From Limnephilus marmoratus (Eukaryota; Arthropoda; Insecta; Trichoptera; Limnephilidae), in contig OU862912.1 in the NCBI GenBank assembly GCA_917880885.1, positions 50,331,117 to 50,395,116 on the forward strand: 64,000 nt of DNA. Reading direction: 5' to 3'. Within the stretch, counting starts at the first letter, position 1; every line of letters starts with the position of its first letter. The notes below the pieces were generated by a model. It saw only the letters and a program-made list of their open reading frames with translations. It was not told the origin of the DNA and did not search any database. Of the stretch, positions 9,723 through 18,922 are shown piece by piece. A program made the position numbers and the translations under genes.

Positions 9723-11860
9723 CCTTATATATTCGGCTGTCAACGGTGAAACCGTGCTCGGGAGATCGATATAAAATCATCAGAAGTTACGCTGATCGAT
9801 CCGATATTGTAAAGTTATCGATTTTACTACGCTATAGCTCCTGGGAAGGTTCAACGTCTCCTATTCACAAAGAAAATCAAGTTTAAGTTCAAACTCAATA
9901 CTAAGTAATACTAACATACATTCTTTGACAAAGTGGAAGAAATCATATGGGTATTAGTTTCACACCTATGTAGACTCAGACAAAACCAAAATAACGGGTT
10001 TATTATATAGATTCACGGTATGCTCGTTTGCTAATCCTTTCTTCTCAGGTGTCAACTGTTGCTTTGTTTGAGTTTCGTGGCAGATAATCAATCACTACCC
10101 ACACAGGACACGGGATACAGAACACAAGTATTTGTAGCGTAAAAAACTTACATATCGTCTTTAAGACAATATCTAAATCTCTTAACTCATAATTTAACGT
10201 TATTTCAACTTGTGTCTAAACTACAAGGTGCCTAATATAATATATGATATTATTTAATTAACGAAAATCCAATGTGTGCAAAAGCTTTACTTGGTTAATT
10301 AACCATTTTCCACAACAAATTCGATCATATTCTCAAAGAGAACTTTAAGTAAAACATTTACTATTTTTCATCATACATTAAAAAGAAATCATTTTTCATT
10401 TTGAGTTTATGATTATTCCACTTGTATATATTAGCAGCGATGGTAGAATGCTTGTAATAGATCTATAAATTTTTCTCATGGACACCTTTTATCTTTGTGT
10501 CAATTTAACTAATTTCCCACTCAAGCGTTACAAAGGTGGCTAATTATAAACATGCTTTACAACAAACTTTTTGTGTTTTTTTACTCACCATATCTTTTAT
10601 ATTTTATTTTATTTATAAAATATATGATACATAATTAAGACATTTACATAGAGTAGATATATTAGATCACCATACTAGACGGCTGCCTGTTTCATGGTGA
10701 CCAATGGAGTATAGTTCTTTTTATGAAATGTGAAGTATAGTGTAAATATATGGATTTAGTATAAATAATGCTAAAAGTTGGAAACATTAAGTATAATAAA
10801 AAGTAGGAAATAGAAAATAGAAAGGAGAAAAGAAGTAAATTAGCATTAGGTTATAAAAATGTATATAACTTTTTTTTTCAATATGTGTGCACGCAAGCAC
10901 CACTATATATATAGGTAATTATATTATGCAATAGGTAATCACTTATTATCATACTCCTGAAAACCTCATCTATAATAATGTATACATTTAAAAGCCTTCA
11001 AGACGTTAATAAAATTAAATAAATAAATTAACCAATTCATACAGATATAGGCACAAAATACAGGTATAATACATGATATGTTAGTGATAGAACCCTTGTC
11101 ATGGGATTTTTTTTAATAATAAATGTGATACCACACGGCAAAACACATGTTCGAGCACAGCATATAATGACAAGAGGAACGGTGTTATTGTATGAATTTT
11201 CTGAAAATGAAATAAACAGTGGATATATTTAATTACTCATTAAGTAACCTTAAAACTTGTATCTCTTATCAAATGTTAGAAATCCAAAATAAGACACTTG
11301 TACAGTAAGTGTGTTACATAAAAGTATTGTTACATGTAACAAGGTGAGTGCATCCTCTTATACACACTTTATTTATGCTTTCGGTGTGTGGCACCTCTAG
11401 TGCTCGCTTGCCCATTGACATTTGGGCATTGGTAATATTGCGAGCCCTGCAATATTTTAGAATGCAACAGTTGTTGATCCTGGACAAATTCAAATCAGCC
11501 GATTTGAAAAGAGAGCTTATCATTCTTTGTGTAACAGCCGAGAGCTCAGGGCGGTCCTATCGACCGCAACATGACGGATCCTTTTTGAAGATCGCTACGA
11601 ACGTGATTATGAATTTTGGACGTCGTACTCGCCATCTAGGGACCTGACTGGAAGTCACCCTGGACGGATGATTGGCATCGAGAATCATCCGCCTTTGCTG
11701 TTTCTGGAGGGTCCTTTTGGCTGGGAGCCATTTTTCTGGAGTATTGCCGGTCTCACGATGTGAGATTCGTTTCACAAAAGAAGATTGCATCATGCGTCAT
11801 TTCAACTTACCACGGTATCAAAATGAAGTATTTAAAGGCATTACCAGAGAAAACCAGAAA
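9723..11860. other. No gene identified
   Basis: This is AT-rich unique-looking DNA. Two overlapping ORFs on opposite strands at 11314-11793 (up to 106 residues) have higher GC than the surroundings, but neither shows a motif, signal or conserved neighbour, so I do not call them. A TAAATAAATAAATT run near 11015-11030 may be the tail of an old LINE. Confidence 0.45.
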
Positions 11861-11864
11861 TATG

Positions 11865-12326
11865 TCATTTTCAAATCAGATTTTAGACGTATTGACTCTT
11901 TTTCACAAAAAATTATAAATGGATTTCGAAAGATTGTTCTTTTATCTAATGTAATAAATTTTGGGAATTTTTTAAAATTTTCAGTAAAATAAGGTTATTC
12001 CATAGGTCGTTGGCAGATTTGTTAAATTTTCAAAAAAGATTTTGTATTATACCACACCCATTTCAAATAGTATAATCATGTAGTAAAATAAATCAATACA
12101 TTATCTAGCAAACGCATGTTTTAGAATTTTAATTTTTGTTTCAATAAAATCATTAAAAAATATGTACGTACATGTGTTTCTTGACGAAAATTGGTCCATT
12201 TGTGTATTTATTTGCGCACTAACAAACTAATATATTTCAGATTTTTTTTAACATTCTTATTAAATTTAGACATTATTGAAAAATGATAAATACTTATAAT
12301 CAAAAAATAATTACAAAAAGTACATT
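11865..12326 (+). repeat. Dispersed repeat family B, copy 1
   Basis: It aligns with 27068-27720: shared blocks are TTTTAGACGTATTGACTC, CCATAGGTCGTTGG, AAACGCATGTTT, AATAAAATCATTAAAAAATA and AGACATTATTGAAAAAT. This copy lacks the palindromic insertion found in the other. There is no coding potential; the ORF at 11672-11992 only crosses into it. Confidence 0.65.
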
Positions 12327-12780
12327 ATTTTAATAGTTTTATCATCACGCCTTTCAGCATTTTTGGATGAAGGTATAAATTAAAGCTAATTTGGATTGAA
12401 ATAAATTCGATATTGAGTTATAATTTTTAAAAGCTGGTACGGAGAATAATTAATCTTTCTCATTGTAACCGCCCTTCACGATCGTAAGAACAACTTTCGA
12501 CGAAATGTGGATTTTCGTCCGCTGGCTGGTTAAACGCTCTTAAATCTAAGCAAGCCCATGCCAGACAGCCTTAGTTTCTGGACAGCGCCGGATCTGCCAT
12601 ACGTTCAAAAACGTGCAAAAACCTGGCGCCAACTCCGAAGGGGCGCCGTGAGAAAATAAATATTGTATTAAAATTTAGTTATAATATTCCCTGAATCGTT
12701 TAAAAATTACCCATAGTACGAAATAATTATTACGCTCTAGCAACACTTTCCAAAAAAACAGAATGCGCACGCATCTGGTT
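12327..12780. other. No gene seen
   Basis: The segment contains a GC-richer patch (12470-12650) with GGCGCCAACTCC and GGGGCGCC that looks like a degraded transposon end, but no second terminus was found. The rest is AT-rich. Confidence 0.35.
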
Positions 12781-13152
12781 GGTATCAACGGCTTACGAAT
12801 TTATAGTCAGTTACAGAATTTTTTTACAAATTCCATATATTTAGTTTAAACGTAAGATCTATTTTTCCATATATCTTTTACCGTGTTTTACGACGAATAG
12901 GTGCGATCCAAATTCAATAACCAATCACAGCGCGGTATTTTTGTTCGTAATGGGCTCTACACACGACACTGCATGCTGGCCAGCAAGCAGTGACTGCAGA
13001 GAGCGTGGGTATGAGCGAACTAGCGCTGTCTCGTTTGTTAAAGGGCCGCTAGAACGAGACAGCGCTAGTTCGCTCAACTCCACGCTCTCTGCAGTCACTG
13101 CCGCAGTCACTAGAAATTGGATGGTGAGGAGACCCATTAAGCCGTTGATACC
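12781..13152. mobile_element. MITE with 15-bp perfect TIRs and a central hairpin
   Basis: GGTATCAACGGCTTA at 12781-12795 is repeated exactly inverted at 13138-13152. Inside, 12988-13100 folds into a near-perfect hairpin with arms of nearly 50 bp (AGTGACTGCAGAGAGCGTGG / CGAACTAGCGCTGTCTCGTT). No direct target duplication is clear, because the right end touches the 5' end of a LINE. No transposase is present. The superfamily is not recognised. Confidence 0.65.
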
Positions 13153-13207
13153 ATACGTCAGTGTTTAGTGTTCGTTCGCTCAACATAGTGCCATATTACG
13201 TGCCAAT

Positions 13208-13576
13208 ATGACTACAAGAGCAACTGCAAAGACTGCACTAAATAATACAGACATACAACTCCTCCAACTCCTTGATAAAAAGTTTGAAGAATTTAAGGTG
13301 CAATTTCTGGAAATCGTGAGGAACGAGTATAAAGAAGAAATCGAAGAATTAAAAAATAAAATATTAACTCTTGAAAAAAAAATTGACACGAAAAAAAACA
13401 ACAACCTTGAAAAAAGTCTGGAACAAAACGCCGTAATTCAAAGGGAATTTAACGAATTACAAAAACAATTGGACGCTAACGAACAACACGCACGCATAAA
13501 TAACATAGAGATCATTGGAATACCAGAAAAAAAACAAGAAAACCTGACGGAGATTATCAAAAGCATTCACATTGGT
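13208..13576 (+). pseudogene. Outer LINE ORF1, 5' part
   Basis: The first 123 codons of a LINE ORF1 protein start at an ATG in a reasonable context (CCAATATG). Residues about 18-95 are strongly heptad-like and rich in Lys, Glu and Leu (a coiled coil, expected to trimerise the RNA-binding ORF1p), followed by ARINNIEIIGIPEKK, the start of the RRM-like part of such proteins. The frame continues to 13609 only by reading into the inserted LINE. The true continuation is at 18447, in the same frame, where YSELKIVSPEE resumes the protein. It is broken by insertion and is otherwise open. Confidence 0.8.
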
Positions 13577-13706
13577 TCGCCCACTTCGGTTGTGTGTGGA
13601 CGTGTCTAAAAATTTCGTCTTTACAATATTAGAGGTTTTTATTGTTACACCGCTACTATCATTTTGCCGCGAGTGAGGTGACCGCGGTCACTAAACCTAA
13701 CCCATT

Positions 13707-14744
13707 ATGGACGTGCTGCAACTAATAGAGAATATAAAACTTGAAATCTCAAATATATCGACCAAACAAGATTCCAAGGCCAAAACCAATCTAGAAACAA
13801 ACATAAAACTTCTACAAGAAAAATGGATGCACGAGAAAACTTCATTTCAAAACGAGATCGCTTCTCTGCAAAACAAACTAATAGAAAAATTAGAAAAAAA
13901 AATTGAAAATGTGAATTATATTGAAAAAAAAACCTATGCAAGTCGACTAAAAGAAATACCGGAATCGAAATATTCTTTGATTATTAAAAGTGAAAACACG
14001 AATATGACATCAGACGCGATAAAAGATCAAATCGTCAAAAAAATAAAAATAGCAAATCTAGGTATTGCAGTGAATGGAGTTCGCAAAGCCGCTCAAAATA
14101 AACTGATTATATCTTGCCCTACTAAAGTCCACGCAGAAAAATTGACGGATGAAATAAATAAATTGCTCAAAAAAAATATGGTTGCCGAAGAATTAAAAAA
14201 GAAAAACCCCAAAATTTTCGTAAGAAATGTACAGGCAGATCTGACAGAAGAAGATATAATCGAGGCTTTAAAAACCCAAAATGATGGTATCAAAGATATT
14301 ATGGATTATGATACAAAAAACACTATAAAACTAATAAAAATGTTTAAACCTAAATCACAAAATGGACTAACAAATTATATACTGGAAACCAGCGGAGCAC
14401 TGAGGTCTTACCTCATTGAAAAGGAAAAAATAAATATAGGATTCAGCAGAGTACGAGTGGTAGACGCAAACCCACTGATGCAGTGCTACCACTGCTTGAA
14501 ATTTGGACACACTGCACTGAAATGTTTGAGTAAAGATAAAAGCGCGACCTGCTTACATTGTGCTAAGGATCACGAATGGAAGGAATGCCCAAACAAAAAC
14601 TCGGAAGAAAAATGTAGCAACTGTATATATCAAAACACTACTTTCAAGATGACCCTTAACACCAATCATAAAGCAAACGACACAAACTGCACTTACTTTA
14701 AAAAGATGATGTATATCGCGCAAAGTCGCATCGATTATGATTAG
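13707..14744 (+). CDS. LINE ORF1 protein with CCHC zinc knuckles
   Basis: This 345-residue ORF encodes a Gag-like nucleic-acid-binding protein expected to coat the element RNA. Residues about 1-85 are Lys/Glu/Asn-rich and coiled-coil-like. The middle (about 130-250) has a basic fold with KIFVRNVQADLTEEDI, resembling the domain before the knuckles in Jockey-type ORF1. The C terminus holds C-x2-C-x4-H-x4-C at 260-273 (CYHCLKFGHTALKC), a second knuckle at 282-294 with a shorter third spacing (C-x2-C-x3-H-x4-C), and a partial third pair (CSNC). The ATG follows AACCCATT. It is fully open, which suggests a recent insertion. ORF2 follows after 442 bases without a frame-fusing overlap. Confidence 0.88.
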   Translation: MDVLQLIENIKLEISNISTKQDSKAKTNLETNIKLLQEKWMHEKTSFQNEIASLQNKLIEKLEKKIENVNYIEKKTYASRLKEIPESKYSLIIKSENTNMTSDAIKDQIVKKIKIANLGIAVNGVRKAAQNKLIISCPTKVHAEKLTDEINKLLKKNMVAEELKKKNPKIFVRNVQADLTEEDIIEALKTQNDGIKDIMDYDTKNTIKLIKMFKPKSQNGLTNYILETSGALRSYLIEKEKINIGFSRVRVVDANPLMQCYHCLKFGHTALKCLSKDKSATCLHCAKDHEWKECPNKNSEEKCSNCIYQNTTFKMTLNTNHKANDTNCTYFKKMMYIAQSRIDYD

Positions 14745-15186
14745 GTATGCTTTGTATGTATTTTTATTCTAAAAAACAAAATTCAATGCTTTTAACCAAA
14801 ACTCTATTTAAATACTTAACCTCTTTCTCTGTTAAGCTCAATAATACATGTCTTCTACTTACGAAATATGAGTATATCATATCCTTGCAATTTTTTTCTT
14901 CTCTAACTAAATTATATTCTGAATTATTGTCCGGTAACCACAGTGTTAACACGTTGGTATTGAAATGTATGTTGATGTTAGTCTATCCTTTGTGTACTTG
15001 TACTTGCAGAAAAAAGATTTATTGTTGTCAATTATTATACCAATTATGTTCTGATCAAAACCAAAATCTAACTATGAATATATTGTTAATGCTTACTGAT
15101 ATAAAAACATTGATATTTATAATTTGCCTTTATAAATCGTCATACATGTTTACATACTATTCCCGCATATTTAAATATTATTCAGT
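14745..15186 (+). other. Inter-ORF spacer of the inner LINE
   Basis: A 442-base AT-rich stretch separates ORF1 and ORF2. Reading on from an ATG at 14747 gives a 150-residue, Leu/Tyr/Cys-rich ORF with no motif that ends at 15199 and overlaps the ORF2 start. It is more likely chance or a leader for ORF2 re-initiation than a third protein. Jockey elements usually have a much shorter gap, so the length is unusual. Confidence 0.5.
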
Positions 15187-18156
15187 ATGGGTGATTTGAA
15201 CGGAGATTTTGACATATCAGAAATTGATTATGAACGTACTCACAATTTTGAAAATTGGTCAAATAAACATGTATTAGGAATTAATAATATAACTGCCATT
15301 AACCTTAACATTCGATCCATATCAAAACATTTTGATACTTTCCTCCTAACTATTTCTAGTTCCTTGCGAAATATTGACATAATAACGCTATGTGAAACGT
15401 CAATAAATGAAAATAATGTAAATCTATACAAAATATCGGGTTTCAACGCTTACTATTTTTGTCGTACAAAAAGATCGGGTGGCGGAATTATTGTATACGT
15501 GAAGGATCATCTTACATTCGAAAAAATAAATATAGTAACAACAAATTTTGAATGCGTTTACGGCACTATTTCTATTTACAAACATAAACGTATACATCTA
15601 TTGGCAATGTATAGACCTCCAAACACAAATAAAAAATTATTTCTCCATGAACTGGAAACTATATTGGGCAGTATTGACATTAAAGAATCCTTTTTAATTC
15701 TTGGCGATTCGAACGTAAACATTTTACATGAACTCGAACCGATTGTAATCCAATACGAAAACCTAATGGCCAACTTCGGATTTGTCAAAACTATTCACGA
15801 TGTGACACGAGAAGCAGTATTGTCAAACTATATAACGGCTACTTGTCTAGACCATATTTATATAAGAGAGAGGGAGACCATAGAAATCAGTTCGTGCGTA
15901 TGTGAAACAATAATAGCTGACCACTACCTAATTGCAACGACGATTTATTTCTCTAACTACGACAAACACACTTTAGACAAATCGCACACTGAGTACTATA
16001 CTGCACTCTCTGAAAAAAAAGTTAATCTATTTATCTCAATCACCGATTGGAATGAAATGCTAAAATTATCTGAACCAAATGTATTGTACGAAGAAATGAA
16101 ATCGAAATTTAAAAATATTTATGAACTAAGTAACATCACAAAATTTAATAAAAAATATCGCAATTATCAAAAAACTTGGATGAATGATAGCCTCATTGAA
16201 AATATACAAACACGAGATACTCTTTGGAGGAAATGGAAAAACTCATCTAACAACAAAAAATATGAAATCGATTTCAAAAAATACAGAAATAAATTAAATA
16301 AACAAATAATAAACACAAAAAAATTATACTATAATTATAAATTTAAACACTGTTTCAAAGATATTAAAAAAACATGGAATGAAATTAATAAAACTTTAGG
16401 TAGGAAAGATAAATCCGGTTGTGATGAAGTTATATCAAAATATTTCTTAAAATCCAAATCGAAAGATGCAGTGGCAGAAAATTTTGCAGACTTTTTTGAT
16501 GAGGGAGTAAATAAGTTATTACATGTATGTGATATCCGAGCGTCAGAATACACGCCGGAATATTTAAATCACACAATGTATTTACCACGAGCAAATACAA
16601 AGCAAATCGAATTAATTATCGGAGGAATGAAAAATTCCAAGACACCAGGCATAGATTTAATTCGTATGTATGATTTGAAAACACATGTTAAATTACTTAG
16701 TCCTATAATCGCCCACTTAATTAACAGAATAATTGATACGGGCCATATTCCCGATGAACTAAAATATAGCATTGTAAGGCCTATCTTTAAAAATGGAAAT
16801 CACTCTTTAATAAACAATTACAGGCCGATTTCCTTACTTCCTGCATTAGAAAAAATTTTAGAAAAATATATATCAATAAATTTAGATAAATACTTAAATA
16901 GTCTGAGTATTATTGATGAATGCCAGTATGGCTTTCAAAAAAATAAAAGTTGCGATAAATTGCTCGAAAAATTTTCTAATCATATAAATTCACAACTAAA
17001 CTGTAAACAACATGTATTGGTTCTATTTATTGATTTCTCGAAAGCTTTCGACACACTTAGCCATTTACAAATAATTAAAGTACTTGAATTTATAGGTATC
17101 CGGGGTAAACTCCTCTTATTCTTCAAAAACTATCTGACAAATAGAAAAATGAGTGTGAAGATTTTAAATATAATTAGTAAATCAAGATACATCAAATCGG
17201 GAGTACCGCAAGGGTCAATTCTAGGTCCAAAATTATATATTATATATGTAATTGCTATGTGTAAGATTTTCAAAAAAGCTCGTCGATTCATTTTTGCTGA
17301 TGATACTGCTCTTGTTGTATCAAATGAAAATCCTGAAATAGCTATACAAGAATTACAAAGAGATTTTAACGAGCTTCTCAAATGGGCTCATGATGTAGGA
17401 TTAATTATTAATGTGAAAAAAACCAAATGCATGTACATAAAATCACCAAGTTTGAAAATGTGGAATGTTCCTAAAATAACCGCTCATAGCTTTGACTGTA
17501 TACATAAAGGAATTGTTAATGATTGTGACTGTGAAAAAATAGATTTCACAAATGAATATACTTATCTGGGAATAATTGTTGATAACAATTTTAAGTGGGA
17601 TAAACAAGTGGCTAAAATTTGTAACCAGCTCAGATCCTTAGCTAGTAACTTTTACAAATTAAAATTTATTTTGCCTCATTGTACTCTTAAACTCATATAT
17701 TTTTCTATGGTTGAATCCATTCTTAGATATGGTATTCGAACTTGGGGACATGCAAGCACTACTTACATTAAATATATTGAAAATTTACAAACTGCCATAA
17801 TAAAAAAAATTGTCACAACAAATATTTACAAACAGAGACATAACTTAAAACTACTGTATGGCTCAGAGAGCCTACTTACAATAAAAGGTCTCCACTGGTT
17901 CACTACTATTATGGACAATATGGGGGAAAGCCCTTACAAACACCTACTTGTACACAAACATACCACAAGATTTAGAGAAGGAAAGGGCCTAAAAACTCCT
18001 CGAATATTAAATAAATATGGAAGCCGTACTCTTGAATATCTAATACCAGTGATTTTCAATAAAATCAATAAAAACATAAAATTTGAAAAAAATGAGAGAC
18101 TAAGTCCTAAAATGATAAAACTATGGTTAATGAACGAAAACTCCATGTATCTTTGA
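15187..18156 (+). CDS. LINE ORF2: APE endonuclease and reverse transcriptase
   Basis: This is a 989-residue protein that nicks target DNA and copies the element RNA by target-primed reverse transcription. The N-terminal endonuclease (about 30-260) shows LNIRSI, ITLCETSI, GGGIIVYVKD, LAMYRPPN, LGDSNVN and a C-terminal ADH. The usual GDFN box reads GDSN. The RT (about 500-790) shows YGFQKNKSC, IDFSKAFD with Asp616, GVPQGSILGP near 672 and FADD at 703-706. The C terminus has no RNase H and no clear CCHC. The length is normal for the group and there are no stops. The start is inferred from the first ATG before the endonuclease. Regulation is unknown. Confidence 0.92.
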   Translation: MGDLNGDFDISEIDYERTHNFENWSNKHVLGINNITAINLNIRSISKHFDTFLLTISSSLRNIDIITLCETSINENNVNLYKISGFNAYYFCRTKRSGGGIIVYVKDHLTFEKINIVTTNFECVYGTISIYKHKRIHLLAMYRPPNTNKKLFLHELETILGSIDIKESFLILGDSNVNILHELEPIVIQYENLMANFGFVKTIHDVTREAVLSNYITATCLDHIYIRERETIEISSCVCETIIADHYLIATTIYFSNYDKHTLDKSHTEYYTALSEKKVNLFISITDWNEMLKLSEPNVLYEEMKSKFKNIYELSNITKFNKKYRNYQKTWMNDSLIENIQTRDTLWRKWKNSSNNKKYEIDFKKYRNKLNKQIINTKKLYYNYKFKHCFKDIKKTWNEINKTLGRKDKSGCDEVISKYFLKSKSKDAVAENFADFFDEGVNKLLHVCDIRASEYTPEYLNHTMYLPRANTKQIELIIGGMKNSKTPGIDLIRMYDLKTHVKLLSPIIAHLINRIIDTGHIPDELKYSIVRPIFKNGNHSLINNYRPISLLPALEKILEKYISINLDKYLNSLSIIDECQYGFQKNKSCDKLLEKFSNHINSQLNCKQHVLVLFIDFSKAFDTLSHLQIIKVLEFIGIRGKLLLFFKNYLTNRKMSVKILNIISKSRYIKSGVPQGSILGPKLYIIYVIAMCKIFKKARRFIFADDTALVVSNENPEIAIQELQRDFNELLKWAHDVGLIINVKKTKCMYIKSPSLKMWNVPKITAHSFDCIHKGIVNDCDCEKIDFTNEYTYLGIIVDNNFKWDKQVAKICNQLRSLASNFYKLKFILPHCTLKLIYFSMVESILRYGIRTWGHASTTYIKYIENLQTAIIKKIVTTNIYKQRHNLKLLYGSESLLTIKGLHWFTTIMDNMGESPYKHLLVHKHTTRFREGKGLKTPRILNKYGSRTLEYLIPVIFNKINKNIKFEKNERLSPKMIKLWLMNENSMYL

Positions 18157-18446
18157 ATATCTTAATATGGCTGCCTACATATCTTGTTATTAGGCAGGTA
18201 TATTGAAATATCTTATATATTTATGGTTGTAAGTTAAATTACCTAATATTACTATGTGATCTATTCTAATGTTTCCTTAAAACTATAAATGTATTAACAA
18301 ATATTTTCTTAGATATTATATTAAGAATGTTTAAATTGTTAGAACCTGCAGACAAGCTGCCATATGACAGCTTTGTGGGTCTACTCAAAATTTTTGTACA
18401 AAATGTATTATGTAATTTAATAAATAATAAAAAAAAAAAAAAAAAA

Positions 18447-18856
18447 TCTATTCTGAATTAAAAATAGTAAGCCCTGAAGAAATTGAATACGCCACCCGAG
18501 TAACCCCCAAAGAGAAGATCGAAGGAAGACCGCGAAATATTATCGTTAAACTGAAGTGCAGAAAACAAAAAGATGATATCATGGCAGCAATCCGAACGAG
18601 AAGGGACCTAACAGCAGAGGATATAAACTTGAATGGAAAACAAAGGATCTATATTAATGAACATTTAACACACAAAAACAAAATACTCTACAAACAGGTC
18701 AGAGAGTTCACCAAAATTAATAAATATAAATTTTGCTGGATAAAAAATTGTAAAATTTATGTAAGACTAAACGAAAACTCAGATCACTATTGCATAAACT
18801 CATTTATCGACCTAGAAAAACTAAAAAAATACAATATTTCCATCAATAACGCTTAG
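18447..18856 (+). pseudogene. Outer LINE ORF1, 3' part
   Basis: In the same frame as 13208, the sequence resumes directly after the insert's poly(A) as YSELKIVSPEEIEYATRV and continues for about 135 codons to TAG at 18854-18856. It holds the RRM/C-terminal part of a LINE ORF1: IIVKLKCRKQKDD, then IYINEHLT, LYKQVREFTK, YKFCWIKNCKIYVR and a final DLEKLKKY. The last block resembles the family annotated as the C-terminal domain of baculovirus FP proteins, which is known to be shared with LINE ORF1 proteins of insects. The ATG at 18581 is internal and not a true start. Confidence 0.75.
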
Positions 18857-18922
18857 AACATTCATATTAACCATATTCATATTAACATAAGAACCATCAT
18901 ATTAACTTATTGCATCATTAAA

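Larger units (their letters stand above)
13577..18446 (+). mobile_element. Inner LINE, full length, two open ORFs
   Basis: It begins at about 13577 (CACATTGGTTCGCCCACTTCG), has a 130-base 5' UTR, ORF1 at 13707-14744, a 442-base gap, ORF2 at 15187-18156, a 270-base 3' UTR and poly(A) at 18429-18446. The zinc-knuckle ORF1 and the EN-RT ORF2 without RNase H fit the Jockey group. It sits in codons 123/124 of the outer LINE's ORF1. No target duplication longer than about 3 bases is visible, so the cut was nearly blunt. Confidence 0.85.

Noticed and set aside
11314..11793. Overlapping ORFs of 69-99 residues on both strands
   Set aside because: No motif on either strand and no repeat partner in the window.
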